A DNA stretch of 63,886 nucleotides, taken from positions 1-63,886 of the forward strand of contig JABXHG010000116.1 in assembly GCA_013393545.1 (NCBI GenBank), written 5' to 3'. The notes beneath the pieces were generated by a model. That model worked only from the letters and a program-made list of their open reading frames with translations. It did no database searches and was not told the origin of the DNA. The position numbers and the translations under genes are program-made. The number at the start of each line of letters is the position of its first letter. Within the stretch, counting starts at the first letter, position 1. This document shows positions 56,803-63,886 of this stretch, piece by piece. The DNA comes from Alteromonadaceae bacterium (GTDB taxonomy: Bacteria; Pseudomonadota; Gammaproteobacteria; Pseudomonadales; Oleiphilaceae).

Positions 56803-56828
56803 AGTCCAACCACAACGGGACTTTTTTT
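56803..56828 (+). terminator. Intrinsic terminator after the DUF1016 gene
   Basis: AGTCC (56803-56807) pairs with GGACT (56818-56822) and is followed by seven T. It starts 3 nt after the stop codon and would insulate hemC from the inserted gene. Confidence 0.5.
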
Positions 56829-56878
56829 CAATCACAAGGTAACCTTGCACCACACATTTCCAAACGACAGCGAGCACC

Positions 56879-57820
56879 ATGTCAACACGAACCCTACGCA
56901 TTGCAACCCGCAGCAGCGCACTGGCGCTCTGGCAGGCGGAATTCATCAAATCCGAGCTGGAACGGCTCCACGACAACGTCACCGTGGAACTGGTCAAGAT
57001 CAAAACCCAGGGTGACAAAATCCTGGATGTGCCCCTGGCGAAAATTGGCGGCAAGGGTCTGTTCGTAAAAGAACTGGAAGAAGCCATGCTCGACGGCCGG
57101 GCCGACCTCGCCGTGCACTCCATGAAAGACGTGCCCATGGAATTCCCGGAAGGCCTGGGCCTGGTCGCCATCTGCGAGCGCGAAGACCCGACAGACGCCT
57201 TCGTCAGCAACCACTACGCCACCATTGACGAGTTGCCGGAAGGCTCCGTCGTCGGCACCGCCAGCCTGCGCCGCGAAGCCCAGCTGCGCGCCAACCGCCC
57301 GGACCTGATCGTCAAAGTGCTGCGCGGTAACGTCAACACCCGGCTGGCCAAGCTGGATGCCGGCGAGTACGACGCCATCGTGCTGGCCAGCTCCGGCCTC
57401 AAGCGTCTCGAATTCCACGACCGGATCCGCTATTGCCTGCCCGCCGAAGTGTCCCTGCCGGCCGTGGGCCAGGGCGCCCTGGGCATCGAGTGCCGCACCG
57501 ACGACACCGAACTGCTGCAGCTGATCGAGCCCCTGAACCACGAGGACACCGCCGACCGGGTGAAAGCCGAACGCGCCCTCAACCGTCGCCTCGAAGGTGG
57601 CTGCCAGGTACCCATCGCCGCCTACGCATTGCTGGAAGATAACGACATGCTGTGGCTGAGAGGCCTGGTGGGTGCTGTCGATGGTACTCAGATCTTCCGC
57701 GTGGAAGGCCGCGTGCCGCGTAAAGAAGGCGAACGTCTGGGCCGCGAGCTGGCCGAAGAACTGCTGGGTATGGGCGCTGACAAAGTACTGGCAGAAATCT
57801 ATGGCCACACCCCCACCTGA
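56879..57820 (+). CDS. hemC: Porphobilinogen deaminase (hydroxymethylbilane synthase)
   Basis: A 313-residue enzyme that links four porphobilinogens in heme synthesis. The dipyrromethane cofactor Cys is residue 242 ([15 protein letters not shown]). [27 protein letters not shown] and [12 protein letters not shown] match the family. The start is the ATG at 56879. hemD overlaps its 3' end by 20 nt. Confidence 0.97.
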   Translation: MSTRTLRIATRSSALALWQAEFIKSELERLHDNVTVELVKIKTQGDKILDVPLAKIGGKGLFVKELEEAMLDGRADLAVHSMKDVPMEFPEGLGLVAICEREDPTDAFVSNHYATIDELPEGSVVGTASLRREAQLRANRPDLIVKVLRGNVNTRLAKLDAGEYDAIVLASSGLKRLEFHDRIRYCLPAEVSLPAVGQGALGIECRTDDTELLQLIEPLNHEDTADRVKAERALNRRLEGGCQVPIAAYALLEDNDMLWLRGLVGAVDGTQIFRVEGRVPRKEGERLGRELAEELLGMGADKVLAEIYGHTPT

Positions 57821-58607
57821 AGCGCTGCCGAACCTCAACGGGCGGCGGGTGCTGATCTGCCGCCCCGAACCGGAGGCCTCGCGTCTGGCGAGGGTCTTTG
57901 AGCAGGCTGGCGCGGAAGCGCGGGTGCTACCGCTGGTGGATCGTGAGCCGTTACCGGAAACGCCGGAGCAGCGCAGCGTTCTGCAGGAACTGGACAACTT
58001 CACCCATGTGATTGCCGTCAGTCCCTACGCCACGCGGCGATTGCTGGAAGAGGCCGATGCCTGGTGGCCGCAGCTGCCGGTGGGCATTCACTGGTACGGC
58101 GTGGGCGCCGCCACCGCCGCCGAACTGGGCCACCACGGCCTGCGCCCGCGCCGGCCATCAAACGGCTGGACCAGCGAGGCCCTACTGACCTTGCCCTCTC
58201 TGCAGAACCTTGAGCACGAACGAGTTCTGCTGGCCCGGGGCGAACAAGGCCGGGAGCTGATCCGGCAGACCCTGGAAGCACGCGGCGCACGGGTAACCGT
58301 GTTACCACTGTACCGACGCTTCTGCCCGTACTATCCTTCAGAAGTGATTGATGAACGGTTCAACCGGTTTTGCCCGGAGGTGATCGTTGCGCTTTCCGGA
58401 GAAACCCTGAACAATCTGGTTCAAACCGACCCGGATGCCCTGCCGGCCCTGCACCAGGCTTTGCTGGTGGTGCCCGCCGAAAGGGTGGCCAAACAAGCTC
58501 GCGAGGCCGGTTTCGGGCATATTCTGGTGCCCGACGGACTGGCGGACCATGACCTGGTGGCCAGCGTGGCTTCTCGGCTTATACCGAAGACCGGCCATAC
58601 CGGATAA
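57801..58607 (+). CDS. hemD: Uroporphyrinogen-III synthase
   Basis: A 268-residue two-lobed enzyme that closes the tetrapyrrole ring. The family is poorly conserved, but position after hemC and motifs such as [35 protein letters not shown] and [12 protein letters not shown] fit it. The ATG at 57801 is inside the hemC 3' end, overlapping by 20 nt. hemX follows after 10 nt. Confidence 0.93.
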   Translation: MATPPPEALPNLNGRRVLICRPEPEASRLARVFEQAGAEARVLPLVDREPLPETPEQRSVLQELDNFTHVIAVSPYATRRLLEEADAWWPQLPVGIHWYGVGAATAAELGHHGLRPRRPSNGWTSEALLTLPSLQNLEHERVLLARGEQGRELIRQTLEARGARVTVLPLYRRFCPYYPSEVIDERFNRFCPEVIVALSGETLNNLVQTDPDALPALHQALLVVPAERVAKQAREAGFGHILVPDGLADHDLVASVASRLIPKTGHTG

Positions 58608-58617
58608 CAAAGTAAGG

Positions 58618-59724
58618 ATGCCCGTGACTGAAGAACCCAAAAAACTGCCCGCACCCGTTGCCCAGCCCGCGTCCGGGCCAATACGCCTGTGGCCCATTTG
58701 GCTGGTGGCCGGCCTGGCACTGATCCTGGTGCTGGCATTGGCGTTCTGGAACTGGCAACAACGGCAAGAGCACCAGGCCACACTGCAAACCCTGGCCGAA
58801 CTGCGAGCCGACACCAATCGGCTGGAAGATCGTTACGGTGATCGCAGCAACGAACAGAGCAGCCGCCTGCAAGCGCTGGAGCAACGTCTGGCCGAGCAGC
58901 GGGAACTGATTGCCACACAACGTCGACAAATCGATCACAACGCCCGCGAACTACTGGAAGCCGGCAACCGCACGCGCACCGACTGGCTGCTGGCCGAGGC
59001 AGAATACCTGCTGCGCATTGCCAACCAAAGACTGCTGATCGAAAAAGATATCAAGGGCGCCTTGTCTGCCCTGCAATCGGCCGATGAGGTTCTGGCCGAA
59101 TCAGACGATGTTGGCGTTTACCCGGTACGCCAACAGCTGGCCCGGGAAATTCAGTCGCTCAAGGGCATTGAAGGAGTGGATCGCACCGGCCTCTACCTGA
59201 AACTGGAAGCCGCCATCGCCACCGTCCACGACCTGACCGACCAGGCCCTGATCCACGACCAGGCACCGGCCATGAAACTGGCCGAAAGCACGGATACCTC
59301 CAGCGATGGCAGCAACCGCTTCACCCGTGGCTGGAACCGCTTTGTTGATACCCTGAAGCAGGTTGTCGTTGTGCGCCGAATGGACGAGCCGGTCAAGCCT
59401 CTGCTTTCTCCGGACCAGAGCGCCTGGGCGCGCCTGAACCTGCAGTTGATGCTGGAAGAAGCGGAAATGGCGGTACTGCGAGGCAATCAGCCCCTTTACG
59501 AACGAGCACTGGAAAAGGCCATTACCACCGTCAACGACTGGTATAACAGCAATAACCCGGAAATCCGGGGACTGAGCAGCACCCTTGAAGAACTGGCCGG
59601 GCGAGATGTGGACCCTGAACTACCCGACATCAGCCAATCCCTCGCCCTGCTGAAAGAACGCCTGGCCGGGCGCGGCGTCAATAACACCGGCAACCAGGGC
59701 GAATCCGGAGGCGACGATTCATGA
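58618..59724 (+). CDS. hemX: HemX, HemD-linked inner-membrane protein
   Basis: A 368-residue protein with a single membrane helix near the N-terminus (WLVAGLALILVLALAFW) and a periplasmic or cytoplasmic coiled coil rich in Glu/Gln/Arg. It matches the HemX family, once called uroporphyrinogen III methyltransferase on weak grounds; no methyltransferase motif is visible. The ATG at 58618 is preceded by AGTAAGG. It overlaps hemY by 4 nt. Confidence 0.9.
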   Translation: MPVTEEPKKLPAPVAQPASGPIRLWPIWLVAGLALILVLALAFWNWQQRQEHQATLQTLAELRADTNRLEDRYGDRSNEQSSRLQALEQRLAEQRELIATQRRQIDHNARELLEAGNRTRTDWLLAEAEYLLRIANQRLLIEKDIKGALSALQSADEVLAESDDVGVYPVRQQLAREIQSLKGIEGVDRTGLYLKLEAAIATVHDLTDQALIHDQAPAMKLAESTDTSSDGSNRFTRGWNRFVDTLKQVVVVRRMDEPVKPLLSPDQSAWARLNLQLMLEEAEMAVLRGNQPLYERALEKAITTVNDWYNSNNPEIRGLSSTLEELAGRDVDPELPDISQSLALLKERLAGRGVNNTGNQGESGGDDS

Positions 59725-60962
59725 TTCGCCTTTTGCTGATTATCCTCGTCGCGCTGCTGGTGGGAACCGGCCTGTCACTGGGCCTGGCTTATGATCTGGG
59801 TTATATCCGTGTCAGCCTGGGCAATTACGTGGTGGAAACCAATTTCTGGGTCGGCCTGATTCTGGTGGCAACCCTGGTCATCGTCACCCATCTTCTGCTC
59901 AACAGCATCAGGCGCCTGCGCCAGGGTACCAGCATGATGAGCGGCTGGGTCGCTCGTAGCCATCAACGCCGGGCCCGGCGGCGGACCACCGAAGGCCTGC
60001 TAGCGCTGGCCGAGGGCAACTGGCCACGAGCGCGCAAGCTGCTGACCCGCTCGGCCGGAAAAGTGGAAACTCCACTGATCAACTACCTGGCCGCCGCCCA
60101 TGCCGCCTTTGAAACCGACGACCATGAAGGGGCGGACGAACTGCTGCGCAAGGCTTTCGAAAGCACCCCGGGTTCCAGTATGGCCGTAGGGCTCACCCAG
60201 GCCCAGCTGCAACTGGCTGGCAACCGGCTGGAGCAGGCGCTGGCTACGCTGCTGCGCCTGCGCAAGGAATCACCTCACCATCCATTTGTACTCAAACTAC
60301 TGAAAAACACCTACGTGCGGCTGGAAGACTGGAACGAACTGGCCAAACTGATACCCGAGCTGCGAAAACGCAGCGTGCTCACCGAAGCGGAAGTTGCCGA
60401 CCTCGAACGCCAGGCCTGGCACAACCTGCTGGAGAATGCCGCGGAACGTTGCGAAAAACGTCTGGAAGAGCACCCGGAAACCTCGCTGGAACCCCTGACC
60501 CGGGTATGGGACGAACTGCCCAAAACCCTGCGCCAGGACGAACAGATTATCCGGGACTACGCCCTGATACTGGCCCATCTTGGCGATGAAGCCCAGGCCG
60601 AGACACTGATCCGGAAAATCCTGCAAAACAACTGGAGTGACGAGCTGGCTAACCTGTATGGCCGGATTGCCGGCAGGGAACCGGGAGAACAACTCCTGCT
60701 GGCCGAGCAATGGCTGAAAGACCGACCCAACAACCCTGAACTACTGCTGGCGCTGGGTCGCCTGAGCCTCCGCAACGAATTATGGGGCAAAGCAAGAGAA
60801 TATTTCGAAACCAGTCTGAAACTGCGCCGCAGCCGCGAAACCCTGGCGGAACTCAGCCGGCTCAATGCCCACATGGGGCACGAAGACACCAGCCTGAAAC
60901 TGATGATGCAGGGCCTGGAAGCCGACAACGGCCTGCCGCAACTGCCCATGCCCAAGGCCTAA
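59721..60962 (+). CDS. hemY: HemY, inner-membrane TPR-like protein
   Basis: A 413-residue protein with two N-terminal membrane helices (about 2-20 and 40-62) and then helical TPR-like repeats (WPRARKLLTRSAGKVETPLI, LEQALATLLRLRKESPHHP). It matches proteobacterial HemY, encoded after hemX and implicated in protoporphyrin metabolism without a known reaction. It is unrelated to the Bacillus HemY oxidase. It overlaps hemX (ATGA), so hemC-hemD-hemX-hemY is one operon. Confidence 0.93.
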   Translation: MIRLLLIILVALLVGTGLSLGLAYDLGYIRVSLGNYVVETNFWVGLILVATLVIVTHLLLNSIRRLRQGTSMMSGWVARSHQRRARRRTTEGLLALAEGNWPRARKLLTRSAGKVETPLINYLAAAHAAFETDDHEGADELLRKAFESTPGSSMAVGLTQAQLQLAGNRLEQALATLLRLRKESPHHPFVLKLLKNTYVRLEDWNELAKLIPELRKRSVLTEAEVADLERQAWHNLLENAAERCEKRLEEHPETSLEPLTRVWDELPKTLRQDEQIIRDYALILAHLGDEAQAETLIRKILQNNWSDELANLYGRIAGREPGEQLLLAEQWLKDRPNNPELLLALGRLSLRNELWGKAREYFETSLKLRRSRETLAELSRLNAHMGHEDTSLKLMMQGLEADNGLPQLPMPKA

Positions 60963-61001
60963 CAGCCTTCTCTGCCTGAAACCTACGCCCTGAGTAGGGA
61001 A

Positions 61002-61106
61002 GCAAGCAGGCAGGTCTTTCCAGAACCGTGCGGAGCCATGGATGGCGGAGCTCGAGCGCTACAGGGATGTATTCACAGCGTGTTCTGGAAAGACCTGCCT
61101 GCTTGC
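61002..61106 (-). repeat. Dispersed long-hairpin element, copy F (perfect arms)
   Basis: Arms 61002-61026 and 61082-61106 are 25 bp and perfectly complementary. On the minus strand the centre reads ACGCTGTGAATACATCCCTG, then a GCGCTCGAGCTCC block and a CCATCCATGG hairpin. This is the inverse of copy D in the plus orientation and is nearest to copy C. It lies between the convergent hemY and flavin reductase genes. Confidence 0.9.
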
Positions 61107-61116
61107 TGACCGGGAT

Positions 61117-61851
61117 CTATGAGCGCGGCGCATACTCCAGCACATCGGAGAAAAACGCCTGCTCCGGCATACCCTGCTCCAGCAGGGCATCCATCAGCGT
61201 GTACACCATGGTCGGCGACCCGCTGGCATGAACCTCCACATTCTGCCAGTCCACACCCGAGGCCAGCACCGCGCGAACCAGCGGTTCATGGTGCCCTTCC
61301 CAGTCATTGTCGGCATCATCTTTCACCACTGGCGTGAATGTCAGCGGCGACCAATCATCGTGCCACTGCTGTGCCAGCGAGCGTAAATACATGTCTTCCT
61401 GCTTACGCACGCCCCAGAACAGTTTGACCGGCTGATCAAAGGGCTGGTCACGCAGGTACTCCACCAGGCTTTTCATCTGGGCAAAACCGGTACCGGCGGC
61501 CACCAGCAACAACGGCTTGTTCGGCGGAGTGGTCAGGCAAGCCTTGCCGTGGGGCAATACCACCGGCACATCTTCACCTGACAGCAGGGCATCAATCACC
61601 CGGCGGGCAGCGCCGCCATCCGGGCAGGCCTGGATCTGCAACTCGATCAACTCGGCGGCCGGGCTACTGGCAATGGAAAAGTAGCAGGGTTCGGCGTCTG
61701 GCAAATTCACTGACAGATATTGCCCGGCGTGAAAACCAACCTCGTCCCGGCGGGGCAACTGCAGGGTAACGCGATACACATCATGGTTGATCGGGCTGAC
61801 GTCCACTACATGGGCCAGCACTTCCCGGGGCTGATAATTTGTTGGTGCCAT
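61117..61851 (-). CDS. NAD(P)H-flavin reductase (Fre/LuxG-like)
   Basis: A 244-residue ferredoxin-reductase-fold protein. The flavin region is AGQYLSVNLPDAEPCYFSIASSP, and the pyridine nucleotide motif is LLVAAGTGFAQMKSLVEYL. The classic RxYS flavin motif is changed to CYFS, as in some LuxG/Fre members. The start is the ATG at 61851 (MAPTNYQPREVLAH); the frame runs further upstream into ubiD. It sits beside ubiD and rho, as fre does in enterobacteria, so Fre is the likely name, but I leave the symbol empty. Confidence 0.9.
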   Translation of the reverse strand: MAPTNYQPREVLAHVVDVSPINHDVYRVTLQLPRRDEVGFHAGQYLSVNLPDAEPCYFSIASSPAAELIELQIQACPDGGAARRVIDALLSGEDVPVVLPHGKACLTTPPNKPLLLVAAGTGFAQMKSLVEYLRDQPFDQPVKLFWGVRKQEDMYLRSLAQQWHDDWSPLTFTPVVKDDADNDWEGHHEPLVRAVLASGVDWQNVEVHASGSPTMVYTLMDALLEQGMPEQAFFSDVLEYAPRS

Positions 61852-61940
61852 AACGGCAGGTATCTCCAATACGAAAACAGACGAGCAGACGGGCCAACCT
61901 GGCCGTCCGCTGTCTGGAAGAATAAATGAAACCGGTTCTG

Positions 61941-63428
61941 TCACTCGGGGCGGGAGGCCGGGATTTCAATACCCAGGCTATCCCAGATCTCATCAACGCG
62001 CTGCTTGACCTCATCGGTCATGCTGATGGCCGTGCCCCACTCCCGGTCAGTTTCTCCCGGCCACTTGTTGGTGGCGTCCAGCCCCATTTTGGAGCCCAGA
62101 CCAGACACCGGCGAGGCAAAATCCAGATAATCGATGGGGGTGTTATCCACCAGAGTGGTGTCCCGGGTTGGGTCCATGCGCGTGGTCATGGCCCAGATCA
62201 CGTCTTCCCAGTTACGGGCATTCACGTCGTCGTCCGTCACGATGACAAACTTGGTGTACATGAACTGACGCAGGAACGACCAGACCCCCATCATCACCCG
62301 TTTGGCGTGGCCGGGGTACTGCTTCTTCATGGTTACTACGGCCAAACGATAGGAACAGCCTTCCGGCGGCAGGTAGAAATCGACAATTTCCGGGAACTGC
62401 TTTTGCAGAATGGGGATAAACACTTCGTTCAGTGCCACTCCCAGAATAGCCGGCTCGTCGGGCGGGCGGCCGGTGTAGGTGCTGTGGTAAATGGCGTCCT
62501 TGCGGCGGGTAATGCGCTCCACGGTAAACACCGGGAACTCGTCCACCTCATTGTAATAGCCGGTATGATCGCCAAACGGTCCTTCCGGCGCGGTGTCATT
62601 CGGGTAAATAAACCCTTCCAGAACAATCTCCGCGCTGGCCGGCACCTGCAAATCACTCAGGCCGGCTTTCACCAGCTCCGTGCGACCACCGCGCAACAGG
62701 CCGGCGAAGGCGTATTCTGATAGCGTATCCGGCACCGGCGTAACGGCGCCCAGAATGGTGGCGGGGTCCGCCCCCAGAGCCACCGCCACCGGATAGGGTT
62801 CGTCCGGGTTGGCCTTGCGGAATTCCTGATAGTCCAGGGCGCCACCACGGTGGCTCAGCCAGCGCATAATCAGTCGGTTGCGACCAATCACCTGCTGGCG
62901 GTAAATACCCAGGTTCTGGCGCTCCTTGTCCGGGCCCCGGGTAATCACCAGCGGCCAGGTTACCAGAGGCCCGGCATCGCCCGGCCAGCAATGCTGCACC
63001 GGAATTTGCCCCAGATCCACGTCGTCTTTTTCAACAACAACCTGCTGGCAAGGCGCGGAACGCAACACTTTCGGGCTCATGCGCATCACCTGCCGAAACA
63101 TGGGCAGCTTTTCGATGGCATCCTTGAAGCCCTTGGGCGGATCCGGCTCTTTCAGAAACGCCAGCAGCCGGCCAATGTCCCGCAAGGCGGTCACGTCGTT
63201 CTGGCCCATCCCCAGCGCGACCCGTTTGGGCGTGCCAAACAGGTTGGCCAGCACCGGCATGTCGTAGCCTTTGGGGTTTTCAAACAGCAACGCCGGACCA
63301 CCGGCCCGCAGCGTGCGGTCACAAATCTCCGTCATTTCCAGATGGGGATCCACTTCCACAGAGATGCGCTGAAGTTCGCCCAGCTTTTCCAGCTGGGCGA
63401 TGAAGTCTCGCAAGTCGCTGTATTTCAT
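61941..63428 (-). CDS. ubiD: 4-hydroxy-3-polyprenylbenzoate decarboxylase UbiD
   Basis: A 495-residue prenylated-FMN decarboxylase in ubiquinone synthesis. [19 protein letters not shown] and [18 protein letters not shown] contain the cofactor and catalytic residues, and the C-terminal [14 protein letters not shown] is typical. The start is the ATG at 63428. It is read in the same direction as rho, 6 nt downstream of its stop. Confidence 0.96.
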   Translation of the reverse strand: MKYSDLRDFIAQLEKLGELQRISVEVDPHLEMTEICDRTLRAGGPALLFENPKGYDMPVLANLFGTPKRVALGMGQNDVTALRDIGRLLAFLKEPDPPKGFKDAIEKLPMFRQVMRMSPKVLRSAPCQQVVVEKDDVDLGQIPVQHCWPGDAGPLVTWPLVITRGPDKERQNLGIYRQQVIGRNRLIMRWLSHRGGALDYQEFRKANPDEPYPVAVALGADPATILGAVTPVPDTLSEYAFAGLLRGGRTELVKAGLSDLQVPASAEIVLEGFIYPNDTAPEGPFGDHTGYYNEVDEFPVFTVERITRRKDAIYHSTYTGRPPDEPAILGVALNEVFIPILQKQFPEIVDFYLPPEGCSYRLAVVTMKKQYPGHAKRVMMGVWSFLRQFMYTKFVIVTDDDVNARNWEDVIWAMTTRMDPTRDTTLVDNTPIDYLDFASPVSGLGSKMGLDATNKWPGETDREWGTAISMTDEVKQRVDEIWDSLGIEIPASRPE

Positions 63429-63434
63429 CAGAGC

Positions 63435-63797
63435 TTAGCGGCGCTTCATGGACAGGAAGAACTCGTCATTGGTCTTGGTGTCCTTGAGCTTGTCCAGCAG
63501 GAACTCCAGAGACGCAGTGTCGTCTTCCATGGAATGCAGCAACTTGCGCAGGATCCAGGTGCGTTGCAGATCGGCCTCGGACATCAGCAGATCTTCGCGA
63601 CGCGTGCCGGAGCTGCGGATGTTGATGGCCGGGTACACCCGTTTCTCGGCAATCTTGCGATCCAGGTGCACTTCCATGTTACCGGTGCCCTTGAACTCCT
63701 CGTAGATTACCTCTTCCTTCTTTTTTCCTTTTTTTTCCTTCTCTTTTTCTTTTTTCTTCATTCTTCCTCCTTCCTCCTCTTTTCTTTCCTCTCCCAT
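63435..63797 (-). CDS. rho: Transcription termination factor Rho, C-terminal end only
   Basis: The 3' end of rho on the minus strand. The C-terminus reads [40 protein letters not shown] and [14 protein letters not shown], a clear match to Rho. Upstream of EEVIYEEF, where Rho should have a conserved D-T-G-S-K-M-D stretch, the frame turns into Lys/Glu runs encoded by the C/T tract from about 63711. The real coding sequence is therefore certain only to about 63714. Confidence 0.9.
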   Translation of the reverse strand: MGEERKEEEGGRMKKKEKEKEKKGKKKEEVIYEEFKGTGNMEVHLDRKIAEKRVYPAINIRSSGTRREDLLMSEADLQRTWILRKLLHSMEDDTASLEFLLDKLKDTKTNDEFFLSMKRR

Positions 63798-63886
63798 TTA
63801 CCCCTTTTTCTTCTCCTTTCCTTTTTCTTCCTCTCCACCTCTCCTCCCCTTTCCCTCTCTCTTCCCCCCCTTCTTTTTTCCCCTCC
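63711..63886. other. Low-complexity C/T tract at the window end, probable sequence artefact
   Basis: About 170 nt are almost entirely C and T on the plus strand, with only a handful of A or G. It interrupts the conserved rho coding sequence at an invariant motif. No promoter, repeat unit or gene is visible in it. A true polypyrimidine tract is very unlikely inside rho, so a bad read end is inferred. Confidence 0.85.

Overview
The window looks like one edge-to-edge contig from a GC-rich gammaproteobacterium near the Pseudomonadales, most likely Marinobacter or a close relative. This is inferred from gene content and order: rph-crc-pyrE, pilU/pilT beside yggS-proC-yggT-metX-metW-rdgB-hemW, glnK-amtB behind a sigma-54 promoter, and xerC-DUF484-dapF-lysA-lptM-cyaA-argH back to back with algZ-algR-hemC-hemD-hemX-hemY. 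Almost all genes are housekeeping. There are no rRNA or tRNA genes, CRISPR arrays, transposases or prophage genes that I can see.

Layout. 1-3.5 kb: the 3' part of rph, crc, pyrE and two small exported or periplasmic proteins. 3.6-11 kb: polA, a fadL-type porin and the twitching-motility ATPases pilU and pilT. 11-20 kb: a long co-directional run, yggS, proC, yggT, a dynamin-like GTPase, metX/metW, DUF4426, rdgB, hemW and a small membrane protein. 20-24.7 kb: trmB, comM and ubiK, then glnK-amtB for ammonium sensing and uptake. 24.8-30.7 kb: the polyamine genes speE and speA (divergent), an ECF sigma factor with its zinc/cupin ChrR-type anti-sigma, a short-chain dehydrogenase and tcdA. 30.7-45.2 kb: a more accessory stretch with a cation/proton antiporter, an oxidoreductase, a beta-propeller enzyme, a hydrolase, cardiolipin synthase, a patatin/beta-barrel protein, a large substrate-binding sensor kinase and a diguanylate cyclase. 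45.2-53.7 kb: xerC to argH, including the 59-codon lipoprotein gene lptM. 53.8-61 kb: the LytS/LytTR pair algZ-algR, an inserted DUF1016 nuclease gene, then the heme genes hemC-hemD-hemX-hemY. 61-63.9 kb: a flavin reductase, ubiD and the 3' end of rho.

The feature that ordinary gene annotation does not explain is a family of six dispersed long hairpins at about 533, 768, 6472, 9857, 37129 and 61002. Five have arms of 25-31 bp that pair almost perfectly within a copy but differ between copies. The arms enclose a conserved centre with a small inner hairpin around GCCATCCNTGGC, and two copies carry an extra module of about 50 nt. Four of the six sit between convergent genes, and one separates pilT from pilU. 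This is the best candidate here for an undescribed element.

Both window ends look like degraded contig ends. The first 170 nt of rph replace invariant residues, often with Gly, and the last 170 nt are nearly pure C/T where rho should continue. Neither should be read as biology without the raw reads.
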